Part shown: positions 10,591-22,259 of the stretch, one piece after another
How positions within the stretch are numbered: position 1 is the first letter of the stretch
Layout of the letters: the number at the start of each line of letters is the position of its first letter
Assembly: GCA_003550325.1 (NCBI GenBank)
Contig: QKWP01000829.1
Location: 94,064 to 158,063 of the forward strand
DNA length: 64,000 nucleotides
Direction of reading: 5' to 3'
DNA from: Gigaspora rosea
Taxonomy: Eukaryota > Glomeromycota > Glomeromycetes > Diversisporales > Gigasporaceae
Translations under genes and position numbers: made by a program
Notes under the pieces: generated by a model
Database searches by the model: none
Told to the model about the DNA's origin: nothing
Seen by the model: the letters and a program-made list of their open reading frames with translations, nothing else

Positions 10591-11718
10591 TTATATCTGA
10601 AGTAGCTACTTTATATATCTAAAGTATCACCTAACTGAAATTACGACTTAATGCATGCACGAAGATCTAATTTCAGGGGCTTAATTTAGTCAGATAGGAG
10701 TGCTACTTCTGATGATGGTTTTGATGGTCTCTGCCAGGAGTCTATCCAGGATTATGCTATGCGATAAGATAAATTATGCGATTTGACCGAGATCAATTAT
10801 GAGATGAATGCGAAATATATTTAAGATTATGCGAAATATTTAAATAGATTATGCGATCTTTATAGTGTTATGCAACATATACTATCCTCAGAATTATTCG
10901 ATTATTGACAAAAAAATTCCTCGTACCCTACTTTCAGTTTGTTCATTTTCTACATCGGAACTTTTCGGAATTCTTCCCGCATTAGCTTTCGTATCTCAAG
11001 AAAATCGTATCTACCAATCATATTTGAGCCACGTGCCCTGAATGCTTTTTTTGCTTAATTATGCGAAGCATATGCGAAGCGCATAGCATAGCATCGCATA
11101 ATTCTGGACACTCTAGTCTAGACTAGGGATAGCGCATATCTGCGATAGCATAATCTGCGCATAAATTTGATTTAATCGCAGAAGCATATTCGCATATCGG
11201 GACTAATTTCGCATAATTAATAGAGCATAATCTGCGCATAAAATGGCCAACATTAAAGATACTGTAATATCGGAACATTTCCAGTCAATAAAGCGAGACC
11301 AACTGGATTTTCAAAAAAATTTTTTCGTACTGTTCCGTGACTGTATAAATTTTCTGAAATTTCCCATAGCCCTATGTATATTTATCTAATTTTTTTTTAC
11401 TATTGTATGAGGAAGAGGTGGAACTCTGAGAATCAGAATCCAGTTGGTCTCGCCTAAACACAAAACACGAACATGGTAGTCAGAATTTTCAGGAAGTATA
11501 GTAATTAATCTGGTAATTTAATGATGGGTTCAGTAACTTACGATAAAAATTTATAAATTACGGTAATTTTACAACCCTAGTGATTGCATATTTCGCATGT
11601 TTCTACTTAATTCGCATAATTTACAGCATAATTCTAAAAAATTTATCGCATAATTCGCATAAATCGAATTGTAAAGCAGGCAGAATTTGGGGTCTGTCGC
11701 AGCAGAAAATGAGGATCC
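10591..11718. repeat. ATGCGA/CGCATA-rich repeat tract
   Basis: The words ATTATGCGA, TGCGAAATAT, GCGCATAGCATAGCATCGCA and TCGCATAATTCGCATAA recur on both strands between about 10745 and 11660. This suggests a transposable element with many subterminal hexamer repeats, as in some hAT-like elements. No transposase frame is visible and the ends were not resolved. Confidence 0.45.
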
Positions 11719-11719
11719 A

Positions 11720-12032
11720 TAGTCTAGACACTTTTGCAGTAACGTGACCATCACGTGGTGTGGCATATTCAGATTAATGTTAGGGTAGAGTTCGTGGATA
11801 TAGCCTTAGAGGGTCACTATCTATATGTAAAATCGCGTTCTGGGCATTTTTATATGAGGTTTAAGACCAATTTAAACACTAGTTTTCGAGTATTTTAGCT
11901 TTTTTCTCTTTTTTTCTTCTTGTACACATGTTTTGTTTTGATGTCGAACTGATCAGAGATGATCAAAATTTACATTCTCCGATTGGTTAATTCTCATGCG
12001 CCACGTCACGTTACTGCAAAAGTGTCTAGACA
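11720..12032. mobile_element. MITE with GTCTAGACACTTTTGCAGTA termini
   Basis: GTCTAGACACTTTTGCAGTAACGTGAC at about 11720 is matched inverted by GTCACGTTACTGCAAAAGTGTCTAGAC ending near 12032. Each arm is about 27 bp with few or no mismatches. It is about 310 bp, non-coding, and sits just upstream of a Sel1 remnant. Confidence 0.75.
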
Positions 12033-12038
12033 TCTGGT

Positions 12039-12280
12039 GGGTTTACTTCAGATGCAACTTCATCATGGAGATGTTAAAAATTGCATAAATTCATTTGATT
12101 GGCTTTTAAAACCTGCAGAAGAAGGAAATGCAGTAGCACAATTACTTGCGCAATTATAATAGTATTCACAAAGATAAAAAAGGCCTTCGACTGATATTTG
12201 AAATTGGCGGAAAATGGAAATGCAAATGCACAGTCGATGGTTGGAAATGTTTACCAATATGGCATAGGTAGAGATGTGCC
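12039..12280 (+). pseudogene. Sel1-repeat gene remnant with Trp codon turned to TGA
   Basis: One frame reads FDWLLKPAEEGNAVAQ, a Sel1 helix pair, up to stops at 12157-12165. A second frame at about 12180-12275 reads KAFD-stop-YLKLAENGNANAQ and continues to YQYGIGRDV. The stop is TGA exactly where Sel1 repeats usually have an aromatic residue (KAFDWYLK-type). The downstream sequence changes to a GTACTGTACGTACTGTAC palindrome-rich insertion. This is a decayed fragment of a larger gene. Confidence 0.65.
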
Positions 12281-12691
12281 ACGTAAAGTACTATACATAC
12301 AGTACTGTACGTACTGTACACGAAATTTTTGTCAATCCTTTTATAGATATGTGACTTCACATGCTGATCAACCAATAAAACTTAAGGATTTGATCAACAT
12401 ATGATCGGTATTAAAGCAAAATTTTTTTAATATTGCCAATTTAAGACTTATTATTTATTTTTACTATATTCAGCTTTGCTTAGAGCAATACACAAATAAA
12501 TTTGCTAGGGTGAATATAATGAAGATATGGAGGCTCATCAGTAGAAAAGGGGTAAAAAGTTTTTACCACTTTTTTTTTAATTTTAAATTAAAATAGTTCA
12601 ATAACTACAATATCAAATTAAATGAATTTTTTTTTATTTTAATTTTATAACTATATATAATTAAAATAAAAAAAATTATTAAATTTATTTA
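12281..12691. other. gene-free stretch
   Basis: AT-rich sequence with no supported gene, between a Sel1 remnant and a MITE. Confidence 0.5.
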
Positions 12692-12931
12692 GGCTGTTCG
12701 AAGTTGATTTTTTGGTTAACATCACTTTTCCAGGACTCATGGGAGGGGGGAGGGGGGTAAGATGAAACGAACATATGAAACGAACATATAAAAATAAAGC
12801 AATTCATTAGTTGATATAAAACAGGGACTGGTGAAAGTCATTCAACGTTTTGATTAGCTGTTCATTTTTCGGGGGAAGTAGAAGACTTCAGCTTAGGGTG
12901 ATGTTAACTGAAAAATTAACTTCAAACGGCC
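12692..12931. mobile_element. short member of the GGCCGTTCGAAG MITE family
   Basis: The left end GGCTGTTCGAAGTTGATT follows TTA (12689-12691). The right end AATTAACTTCAAACGGCC finishes at 12931 and is followed by TTA (12932-12934). 240 bp, same termini as the 3748-4989 element. Confidence 0.75.
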
Positions 12932-13185
12932 TTAACATTATATTTCTCTTATAAAAAAAAGGAGCAAAAATAAATAAATATTGGTATATAATTAATTTAT
13001 TATAAAAAGTATTTTTTTTTTTTTTTTTAAAGAGAGGTCTTTCCTCTGTTCCGTTTATTAATGAAATTATAAAAAAAATACAAATTTTGTAATGATACAT
13101 TTTATATAGGGGAAGGGAGGATAAAGCTAATTTACTTTAGACCTAATCTTTACCAGATCGGTCAAAGACCTCTGGATTATATATT

Positions 13186-13494
13186 AATTAAGGGGTCGTC
13201 TAAAGCCATGTACCCACGTGACATTTTCGTGTAAATCAACCAAACGGAGTTGCGAAGTTTTGTTTACACAGATCAGTCCGAAGAAGTTAAAAAACAAAAA
13301 AATGCAAGAACATAAAAATGGCATTCTAAACCTACCTTGGGCCATCAATAAAAAATGTCAGGAAAGTAATTTTACCTATATTGGTCCTAACCCTAACCCC
13401 GACCCTAATGCTAAACAGTCTCTAATACGAATTTTAACTAAAATTTCAAAAAATCATGTGGGTACATGGCTTTAGCTATCCCCTTAATTAAGTT
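13186..13494. mobile_element. MITE with TTAATTAAGGGG termini (repeated at 15196-15504)
   Basis: TTAATTAAGGGG at 13186 runs into TCTAAAGCCATGTACCCACG. The right end carries the inverse CGTGGGTACATGGCTTTAGC-like arm and CCCCTTAATTAA, closing at 13494. The arms are about 40 bp. The interior contains a telomere-like CCTAACCCTAACCCCGACCC tract. It lies in the 3' part of the LINE and is therefore also present in the duplicate at 15196-15504. Confidence 0.75.
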
Positions 13495-14749
13495 AGGTGA
13501 TACGTTGTTGTAAATGAATAATTGTGTCCAGTTATTAAAATTTAGTGCTTCAGTAGTGGGGTGCAGTCTTGTTTCTAGGGTAGAGTTATTGGGAGTGGTT
13601 GTTGTGGTAAGTTTGTTAATTTTGTTTGATTTTTGGTCCAGATTTTCTTGTATATTTTCTTGATGATTGTGTGGTGGAAATGTGGTGTGATGCATATGGA
13701 TTTGGTTTGATTAGCTGTAGAGAATAATGTAGATGCGGTTATTGCTACTAATGGAATATTGTTAGTAATATATGTCTTTGTAAAGTATTATATGTAGTTT
13801 TCTTTGTGTTGAAAGGGAATGTCTTCTTTAGTTGAGATTTTTATTAGAACTGTATTTAATATATTTTCGAGTGTGGTTGTATTTTTAGGACAAATTAGCC
13901 AGTGGGTTGTATCGTCTATTGATTGGAGACATAGCGGACATCCATAGTTTGGATATATGTCTGGGTTTCTGTTATGAAGTGTTTGTAAAGTGGGTAGTTT
14001 ATGAGTTAATGTTTTCACTTTGAAGGCTTTTATTCTTTCTTCTTTAGAATTGGTTGATCTTGCTAGAGGTCTACTGTGTATGTTAAGGCTGTTGTATGTA
14101 AGTTTTCAATTTATGTTGTTCTTTTTGTACTATTGGTGTATTCTTGTTTGGGATAACCATCAGTTTATTGATTTTGCTTTGTATGTGGTTTTTAAGAGTA
14201 GCCGTGGTGTAAATGGTTAGTCCAGTTGGTGGTATTGTATAGGAAAGGAGTTTATTAGGAATTTTGATGGTTGAAATTCAGTTGTTAATGTAATTGTGGC
14301 TTCTGTTGATATGGATAAGTGTTCGTCTACAATGCAGTTGTGTTTGATGTTTTTAGTTCATAGATTGAGTAAAGGCTTAGATTGTGGCATAGTAGGTTTC
14401 CCTTTAGGATGTGTTCTTTCAAATAACTGGGTGTTTTTGATATGAGTTGGATTAGATCTTTTATTTTTGTGGTATTTGTTGTGATGACAGTTGTTGCTTT
14501 TGTTGGGAGTATTGTCTATATGAATATGAGTGCGGTGATTATTAGTTTCTGTTGGGAAGGCTATGTTGTATTGTTGAGATTAATGGTTTTTGCTAGGGAG
14601 CCGTAGGTGATAGTGCATATTGGGTAATGGTGCATTGGATTTGTGTTGTGTGAGAGAAGAATTTTGATATTGGTTTCTTTGTTTGTGTGTTGATTGTTGA
14701 AATATGATTCTCATAGAAATTGTTCTATTTGTGTGAAGACTGCGCAGTA
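13495..14749 (-). pseudogene. LINE ORF2 C-terminal part (zinc-binding region), first assembled copy
   Basis: On the minus strand, 14018-13788 encodes a zf-RVT-like module, KLPTLQTLHNRNPDIYP then CPLC, with H and a second C (THWLICP) downstream. This domain lies behind the reverse transcriptase in many plant and fungal LINEs. The frames around it carry several stops. The same sequence is present at 15505-16759. Confidence 0.6.
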
Positions 14750-15055
14750 CTTTTTTGTTATATAGTGTTTCCCTGGGATGTATTCTTGATTAAACGTCTT
14801 TTTGGGTGACGGTTGTCTTATTTTGTTTACTCCTATGAAGTCAGTTATCTGTCCGTGCCATTTTCTGTTGTTATCAACTTTGATGCTGTAGGTCGATAAG
14901 ATATTCCTACGTATATGGCAGTTTGTTGTGTTGGTAGTTTTTGATATCAAGTCGCAGTTTTTGCAGGGTAGAAGATGGTTGTTCTGTTCATTTAGGACAA
15001 AGTGATGTATTTTTGCCATTTTGTTCTTTATACTTGAAATTCTGCCAAATTCCAA
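14711..15055 (-). pseudogene. LINE ORF2 fragment present in only one assembled copy
   Basis: A 114-codon minus-strand frame covers the 314 bp that the second copy lacks. It carries a CKNCDL motif and a C-x-H pair but no domain I can name. It lies between the reverse-transcriptase part (16.8-18.9 kb) and the zf-RVT part of the LINE, where an RNase H or linker often sits. Confidence 0.45.
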
Positions 15056-15797
15056 GTCTTGTGTTATTATCCATTTGGGTGCAGTTGGTTGCCATTTTTT
15101 TCATATAAAGGGNATATAGGGGAAGGGAGGATAAAGCTAATTTACTTTAGACCTAATCTTTACCAGATCGGTCAAAGACCTCTGGATTATATATTAATTA
15201 AGGGGTCGTCTAAAGCCATGTACCCACGTGACATTTTCGTGTAAATCAACCAAACGGAGTTGCGAAGTTTTGTTTACACAGATCAGTCCGAAGAAGTTAA
15301 AAAACAAAAAAATGCAAGAACATAAAAATGGCATTCTAAACCTACCTTGGGCCATCAATAAAAAATGTCAGGAAAGTAATTTTACCTATATTGGTCCTAA
15401 CCCTAACCCCGACCCTAATGCTAAACAGTCTCTAATACGAATTTTAACTAAAATTTCAAAAAATCATGTGGGTACATGGCTTTAGCTATCCCCTTAATTA
15501 AGTTAGGTGATACGTTGTTGTAAATGAATAATTGTGTCCAGTTATTAAAATTTAGTGCTTCAGTAGTGGGGTGCAGTCTTGTTTCTAGGGTAGAGTTATT
15601 GGGAGTGGTTGTTGTGGTAAGTTTGTTAATTTTGTTTGATTTTTGGTCCAGATTTTCTTGTATATTTTCTTGATGATTGTGTGGTGGAAATGTGGTGTGA
15701 TGCATATGGATTTGGTTTGATTAGCTGTAGAGAATAATGTAGATGCGGTTATTGCTACTAATGGAATATTGTTAGTAATATATGTCTTTGTAAAGTA

Positions 15798-16028
15798 TTA
15801 TATGTAGTTTTCTTTGTGTTGAAAGGGAATGTCTTCTTTAGTTGAGATTTTTATTAGAACTGTATTTAATATATTTTCGAGTGTGGTTGTATTTTTAGGA
15901 CAAATTAGCCAGTGGGTTGTATCGTCTATTGATTGGAGACATAGCGGACATCCATAGTTTGGATATATGTCTGGGTTTCTGTTATGAAGTGTTTGTAAAG
16001 TGGGTAGTTTATGAGTTAATGTTTTCAC
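15798..16028 (-). pseudogene. LINE zf-RVT domain, second assembled copy
   Basis: Identical to the 13788-14018 frame: KLPTLQTLHNRNPDIYP, CPLC, then HWLICP. It belongs in order after the 16763-17131 frame of the same LINE. Confidence 0.6.
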
Positions 16029-16762
16029 TTTGAAGGCTTTTATTCTTTCTTCTTTAGAATTGGTTGATCTTGCTAGAGGTCTACTGTGTATGTTAAGGCT
16101 GTTGTATGTAAGTTTTCAATTTATGTTGTTCTTTTTGTACTATTGGTGTATTCTTGTTTGGGATAACCATCAGTTTATTGATTTTGCTTTGTATGTGGTT
16201 TTTAAGAGTAGCCGTGGTGTAAATGGTTAGTCCAGTTGGTGGTATTGTATAGGAAAGGAGTTTATTAGGAATTTTGATGGTTGAAATTCAGTTGTTAATG
16301 TAATTGTGGCTTCTGTTGATATGGATAAGTGTTCGTCTACAATGCAGTTGTGTTTGATGTTTTTAGTTCATAGATTGAGTAAAGGCTTAGATTGTGGCAT
16401 AGTAGGTTTCCCTTTAGGATGTGTTCTTTCAAATAACTGGGTGTTTTTGATATGAGTTGGATTAGATCTTTTATTTTTGTGGTATTTGTTGTGATGACAG
16501 TTGTTGCTTTTGTTGGGAGTATTGTCTATATGAATATGAGTGCGGTGATTATTAGTTTCTGTTGGGAAGGCTATGTTGTATTGTTGAGATTAATGGTTTT
16601 TGCTAGGGAGCCGTAGGTGATAGTGCATATTGGGTAATGGTGCATTGGATTTGTGTTGTGTGAGAGAAGAATTTTGATATTGGTTTCTTTGTTTGTGTGT
16701 TGATTGTTGAAATATGATTCTCATAGAAATTGTTCTATTTGTGTGAAGACTGCGCAGTATTA

Positions 16763-19600
16763 TTATCCATTTGGGTGCAGTTGGTTGCCATTTTTTTCAT
16801 ATAAAGGGTTAGGTGTATGAAGTGTTAGTGATGGGTTTGATGTATCTCTTATTAATTCTGTTATTTCTTCGAACCATCGCGGTTTCTTTCCACGGAGAAT
16901 TTTCTGTATGTTGTAATGAAAAGTGGTCCAGTTGAGTAGTTGGGTATTGTAGTTCGTAAATTGTTTGATGTAGGTAACGTCATGTTTATTGAGGCAATGT
17001 TTGAGTATATTTTGACGTTTTGAGTGTATGAGGATTGTATTGATCGGGGTTCCTATTTCGTGACAAGGGATGGGCCATTCATTGTTATCTCTTGTAAGTT
17101 GAATGTCTTCGTCGTGGAGTTGTAGTATCATATGTGTAGTAGTTGTTGATGCTTCTTTTAGTGGAAATGATAGTTTGTATTTGAGGATAGATTGATTGGT
17201 GTTTGCCGCTAGTTGGAGTTGTTGGAGTCAGATTTTTAGTGTTTGTTTGTCAAATGAAGATGAGTTTAGTATCTTTATTAGGATATTAATATGTTGGGTT
17301 GTTTGTATGTGTGATATGCGGTTTAGTCTATATGTGTGGGTGATATAGTGTTAATGAAGAGACTCCCTTTGCAAGTTGTGCTTTGTATCTTACTACAGTT
17401 GCTAGTTGTGAGTCCATTTGTTTAGTTTTAGATTGTGGTAGGTAAGTAGATTGTATTCTGTACGCTAACCTTGTTGTTATGACAGAGTTGATTATGTAAG
17501 TTGCTTGTTTCACTGTGATCTTTGTGATGCGAAGTCCTTTAATTACAAGTTTAGCTTCATATAGAATTTTTCGATGGATGTTGGTATTGCTTTTCCCTCT
17601 TGTGAACCACGCTTCTAGATAGCATAAGAGTTCATTTTGGTCTATGTTGCTTATGGTATGGTTTTGGAAAACGATTTGTTTGTTGTGTAAATTTTGGGAA
17701 TTATGTGCTAAAACAGATTTATTAGGGTTTTTGCCATTTTGTAAAAGGAAGTAGCGATCTTTAGTATGTCTACTATTTCTGATCTTTTGGACACGACCCA
17801 TGCTGTATCGACTATAAAAGCTATGACTGATGTGTTGTGTGTGATTGTGGTATTTTTGTAGGGGATTGATGTGGTCATTTGGTATCCTTTGAAATATGTT
17901 GCAATTCAGTGTATAAGATGATCGTAGTATATTCTCCAAAGAATGGGAGATAACGTTTCCCCTTGATCGATGCCGTCTTCTACTGTATACTTTTTGGTTT
18001 TTCCAATTGTTGTTATAATTTGATTACTTCGGTCGGTAAATATATTGATTATAAGGTCAGTTATTTGAGGAGAAATATAGAGGCGGTTGAGGGCGTGTCG
18101 TAGTAGGAGAATGTGTACGGTATCGTAGGCTTACAACATGTCCTAGAGTAAGATCCAGAATTCGCAGTTGTATGTGTGAGCATCTTCTATTATGTGACTT
18201 AATTGTTGGATTGGGATCATGGTTGATGAAAAGGGGAGGGCTACATTATTTTGAGGGGCTAATATATCAAGTTTTAGTAAAAGTATTCGAGAGTCTTTCT
18301 GTTAGCATCTTTGTTAGTATTTTCCTGGTGTGGTCAATTAACATATTGGGTGGAGTTGAGGTGAGATCACTGTTGTATTGCAGTTTTTTTGATATGGGCC
18401 AGACGAGGCTAGCATGCCACTTTTGGGGAATTGTTTTTAGTTGTAGACAGGTATTAAAAAGTTTCGTTAGTAATTTGTGTGTAACGGGTGGTAGTTTTTT
18501 GAGTATTTCATTAGAGATAGTAGAGGGGCCGGTTGCTTTTTTGAGTGGTGCTTTACTTTATTATGGTTATTGTGTCCAGGGATAGAGTTGTTGTAATTGG
18601 TGTTTTTATTATTAATATCGTTTTATTAATTAATGTTAAACCTTTATGTAGTTGGGTGGCTTTGAAAGAGTGCTGTGGAATGTATAGGGTTTTGTGTGGG
18701 TATATGGGATATGTTTGTTTACGGTTGATCTTAGTATATTATCCCAAGTGTTCCAATGTTTATTGAGTTGCGCTTTATTAGTGATTTGTTGTAGTTGTAA
18801 ATTGGATTCATCGAGTTTTCTTTTAATTTTGTTGGCAAAATCTGTCCAGGCGTCTTCTGTAACCTGTTGTATAGATAAATTTTCCTACTGCTTCTTTTTG
18901 GACGTTGTAATGAGTGGTTTATTCTGGTGTTCCATTCTGTTGTTTGATCTTGTGGTTGCTATTGGTTATTTCGTCAGCACTGTTTAATATGGGAGCAGTG
19001 AAGTTCAGTAGTATTGTATAACTTGTCCAGATATCGTCAATTTGACTGTTTGTGTCTTGTCTGGACCATGTGTATTCTTCGATATTGTGAAAGTCGAGTA
19101 AGCTGGTTTGGCCACTTTCTAGTAATTTCATGAGGAGGTGGTTTGTCGGAAGTTTCTTATTGTTGATGTTATTATTGAAATCACTGAGTATGATTAAATT
19201 GAGTTGTTGAGAGGTCGCTTCTTGGGCCCAGTTTGTTATAGTTTTTGTGGCTATTTTTGAGTGTTTAGTGACTGTTGAGGGTAGGTAAACGGAGATTATT
19301 CTTGTCTTAGTATTTTGTGGGAGATAAAGATCGATCATGATTGCTATTTCGGTGACTTTCTTTATGTTATAGATGAAGGGTTGTAGTTCGGGGTGTAGTG
19401 CGATTGCTGTTCCCATGCTGGCTTCTCTCAAAATAGCTGTTTCTTTGTTACAATTTGCTGTATATATTTTGTATAGTGGGTTGGTAAGAGAAACAGGAGG
19501 AGTAGTTGATACCGGCTATTTGGTCTCTGTCATAGATATTATGTGAGCTCTTTGATCGTTACAATATTCAAGCCATTGTTGGAATTTGAGATTATTCCCT
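16763..19600 (-). pseudogene. LINE ORF2: apurinic-type endonuclease and reverse transcriptase (decayed)
   Basis: Reading down the minus strand, 19431-18919 encodes an exonuclease-endonuclease-phosphatase domain: IILSDFNNN (usual GDFN), SQIDDIW (S-x-I-D) and NSNHKI where SDH is expected. Between about 18250 and 17330 follow reverse-transcriptase motifs: AYDTVHILLLRHALNRL, DGIDQGETLSPILW, and AFIVDTAWV at about 17797-17823. That last motif would be F-x-D-D in an active enzyme, but the first Asp is Val. The frame at 17939-17328 continues the thumb region (YIINSVITTRLAYRIQ). The frame at 17131-16763 is a further part. Frames are split by stops and shifts, so the element is dead. ORF1-type sequence lies upstream to 22045. 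Confidence 0.75.
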
Positions 19601-19827
19601 AATCCTTGAACGTTATGGGTGATTATTTTTAGTAGTTGGAGGAGATTTTAGAGGAAAGTGAGAGGTGAGGTCGTTGTTGTCAAAGGCATTTTGGTTGGGT
19701 GTTTGTGAGAGTTGTCTTTTTCCAGTATAGGGATTTCTATCATTATTTCTGCTCATGATTTATTTGGGTATCTTTTTTTTCTTTTTGAATAAGTTCCATT
19801 CAGGGTTTAGTAAATCGGGTAATGCCT

Positions 19828-20761
19828 TTAGGTAAAGCAGTATTTGAGTTGTGTTAAAAAGTTCTTGGAAGATTGTAATTGCTTTTTTCGCCTTATCATA
19901 CTTGCAAATAGGGAAGATGTGTGTTTCTTCAAGAATATGTATTTTGGCGTATTGAAAAAATCATTGAGCGTAGTGGGTATTTTGGTTTGTTTACTAAATG
20001 TAGCTTCAAACGGGATGTCAATCCATTCATCAGGTATTCTATAGAAGTAATAATGTTTTCTTAGTAGTTTGACGGTATCAAGTAGAACTACTTGACTTCG
20101 AATTGGAACAGTTAGGTTAACCAATAGGACGTTATTTGGGTCAGTAGGTAGAGTTGGTTTGTCAGATGGGTTAACTGTCATATAGTTATCTGGCATTGGG
20201 ATAGGTATGATATATTGTTTTTGATTTCAGATAGGAAGTGTTTAGCCATTTCCTTGTCTTGAATTGGGAATTTTAATGTAGTTGGGTTGCAACTTTTGTG
20301 GGATCAGTTGGTAATCTGAGTTTAGGTATGATAAAGTCATTCGGTATACGTTTGAATTTGTAATATGTTCTTAGGATCTCAATGTGGCGTTTAAAGTCTT
20401 CTGTGTCATTAGGTCTAAATGGGAAAAGATTACGAATTCGATGGTCAAGTTCTTGTGGAGTAGATGGAAGTGGAGGTATGGTGGGTGGTAGGTCAAAATA
20501 GCTATCTGGCATCCTTTCGAAGGTGTAGTATTGTTTTAACATACTATGATAGTTGCTTAATTGGGAGAGTTGACATTCGAGCTTGATTGGAAAATTATGT
20601 TTAATTGCTGGGTTTAAGTCGTTTGGGTTGGGTGAGAGTGGTATCAATATTCTATAGAAATATCTATCTGGAAGTAAATCAAAGGTATAAATTTTTCTCA
20701 GGGCTGCAACTATTGTGCGAGTCTCAGTGCGATTTTTTATGGGGAGGCAGAAAGGTAGCAT
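19828..20761 (-). pseudogene. LINE-associated ORF with repeated R-x-P-D modules
   Basis: Frames 20761-20273 and 20196-19828 encode at least four versions of a roughly 55-residue module. Each has a Y-Y/F-x-F/L segment, then R/L-x-P-D/N and a Tyr or Phe (DLLPDRYFY, ERMPDSYFD, KRIPNDFII, YRIPDEWID), then Pro-rich LP/LPS/LPT and a hydrophobic stretch. I know no named family for it. It lies between the putative ORF1 and the endonuclease on the same strand, so it may be part of ORF1 or an extra ORF. The frames are separated by a short shifted stretch near 20200-20270. Confidence 0.5.
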
Positions 20762-20956
20762 TTCTTTGTTCTCAGTGGGTATATCTTCTGGGTCTGCTAT
20801 AAGTAGTTTTTTTGTTTGTCTATAACTGTATGGATGATTTGTTGCATTTTTTAAAGGTTAGTACACAACTGATGCAGGCGAAGCCGATTGCGTAGAAAAT
20901 TGCTCTTGTGTTTTCATAATGGTTCTTCTTGATCATATTGAGGTTTGTAATGTAGT

Positions 20957-22045
20957 CTATTGCGATTTGTCGTTTGAGTTTGTCGTAGATTTGATCTCTG
21001 TTGTGTTTATTTGTATAGGTACATTATGTATATTTTTGTATCTTTCTAAGGCTTTATAAAAAAGGTTCATGAAAGCAGACTGATGTGCCAGTTCATTTGC
21101 TTTAGTTCTTGAGAAAGTGCAGAAAAATGCTGTGTCATGGTGTTTGAATTTAGCTTTGATGGCCACTGGGATAGGTTCGTTTGTTGGTATGACTTTAAAT
21201 TTGTAATTGATGAAAGTTGCAAATTTTTTCTCAGAGGTAAAGCAGTCAATGATAGCATTGTTGTGCCATAGTGTAAAGTCGAAGGGTTTGTTTTGCCTTT
21301 GTCGTAGTTTAGTGGTTATATAGTCAGTACAAAGCTCAATTTGATGTGACTGGGCTTCAGTCAAGGGCCGGCGGTTCTGTCCTTTGAGTGCTTGACTATA
21401 AGTTCTCTGAGGGCGGGTAATGTGGGAAGAGGCCATAGTTGTGTCAGAATGTGCGTCGGAGAGATTTTGGTTGGTGGGATAATCCGTTTGTAGGTCTGGG
21501 AGGTCCGAGGGTACGTGCGAGGTCATTGATAATTCTTCCTTTTCGGGACTAATAGCAACCATGGGAGTGTCGATTTCTATTTGGGATGATCTTCCTGCGG
21601 GTAAGTAGTTTTGATCATCATTTTTGAGGGGCATGGAAATTTCTGTATCCATTTGTGCATTGTTTTCGCTAGTTGGAGAAGTTGGATTAATGTGGGGAAC
21701 CAGTATGGGAATTTGGGAATTGATGTGCATTATTGTTGTTGTGTTGGTTGGGTTATGTAATGCTGTGTTTGTTGATGGGGTTTGGACCGATGATGTAATC
21801 AATGAATCTGATGAGAGTAAGTTAGAATCGCCACAATTAGGTGATTTTGTGAGTGTAGGGCTGGTGACAAGAGACGAAGGTTGGTTTGTTGTTTTGGTTC
21901 TTTTAGCTGGGTGGCTCTTGGGAGCGTTGAGTGATTCTTGAATGCTGGTGTGAATGTCTTCAAGAGATTGTTGTTGAATGTCTTCCATAAATTGTGGTTG
22001 TTGATTGGAAGTCATTGCAAGAAGGTTGGAGAACTCACGAGGCAT
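20957..22045 (-). CDS. putative LINE ORF1 protein, 362 residues
   Basis: Longest clean frame of the minus-strand element. The first 200 residues are Ser, Thr, Pro and Asn rich (low complexity). The last 150 are a more ordered, basic part (ELCTDYITTKLRQRQNKPFD) with no motif I recognise, no zinc knuckle and no coiled coil. Its position upstream of the repeat-module ORF and the endonuclease/RT fits ORF1 of a non-LTR retrotransposon. Start chosen at the first ATG after the AT-rich upstream region. Confidence 0.55.
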   Translation of the reverse strand: MPREFSNLLAMTSNQQPQFMEDIQQQSLEDIHTSIQESLNAPKSHPAKRTKTTNQPSSLVTSPTLTKSPNCGDSNLLSSDSLITSSVQTPSTNTALHNPTNTTTIMHINSQIPILVPHINPTSPTSENNAQMDTEISMPLKNDDQNYLPAGRSSQIEIDTPMVAISPEKEELSMTSHVPSDLPDLQTDYPTNQNLSDAHSDTTMASSHITRPQRTYSQALKGQNRRPLTEAQSHQIELCTDYITTKLRQRQNKPFDFTLWHNNAIIDCFTSEKKFATFINYKFKVIPTNEPIPVAIKAKFKHHDTAFFCTFSRTKANELAHQSAFMNLFYKALERYKNIHNVPIQINTTEIKSTTNSNDKSQ

Positions 22046-22259
22046 TAGAAAGAAACTATCTCCTTTTCTTTTAGTTATTTTTGAATGGGCACTTAAGAAA
22101 ATAGGTTCTTATTTGGCTTTAGGCCTAGAGGCCTATAATTATTAGAAAATTTGTATTTGTTTATGCTGTTTTACAAGTTTTTTCCCTTAGCTCTAGTTTT
22201 GGTTTAGTGATCTATGGGAAAGAGATTTTTTTATTATTGTAAAAAGTATTTTATCCGTT

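Larger units (their letters stand above)
13104..16757. repeat. direct duplication joined by a single N
   Basis: Bases 13104-14749 and 15114-16759 look the same base for base, offset 2010. Copy 1 continues with 314 bp (14750-15063) absent from copy 2. It then shares 15064-15112 with 16760-16808, and ends at an N (15113). The single N at the exact joint, with near-perfect identity in decayed sequence, points to an assembly or haplotype artefact rather than a recent tandem duplication. Confidence 0.85.
13104..22080 (-). mobile_element. decayed LINE-type non-LTR retrotransposon
   Basis: The minus-strand order is ORF1-like (22045-20957), repeat-module frames (20761-19828), endonuclease (19431-18919), reverse transcriptase (18.25-17.33 kb), linker frames, and a zf-RVT domain with 3' end near 13104. 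The apparent length is inflated by the 2-kb N-joined duplication. It carries a MITE in its 3' part and multiple stops. Confidence 0.7.

Noticed and set aside
13380..13412. CCTAACCCTAACCCCGACCCTAA telomere-like tract
   Set aside because: Too short and degenerate, inside a MITE, and present only as part of the 2-kb duplication; not a telomere.
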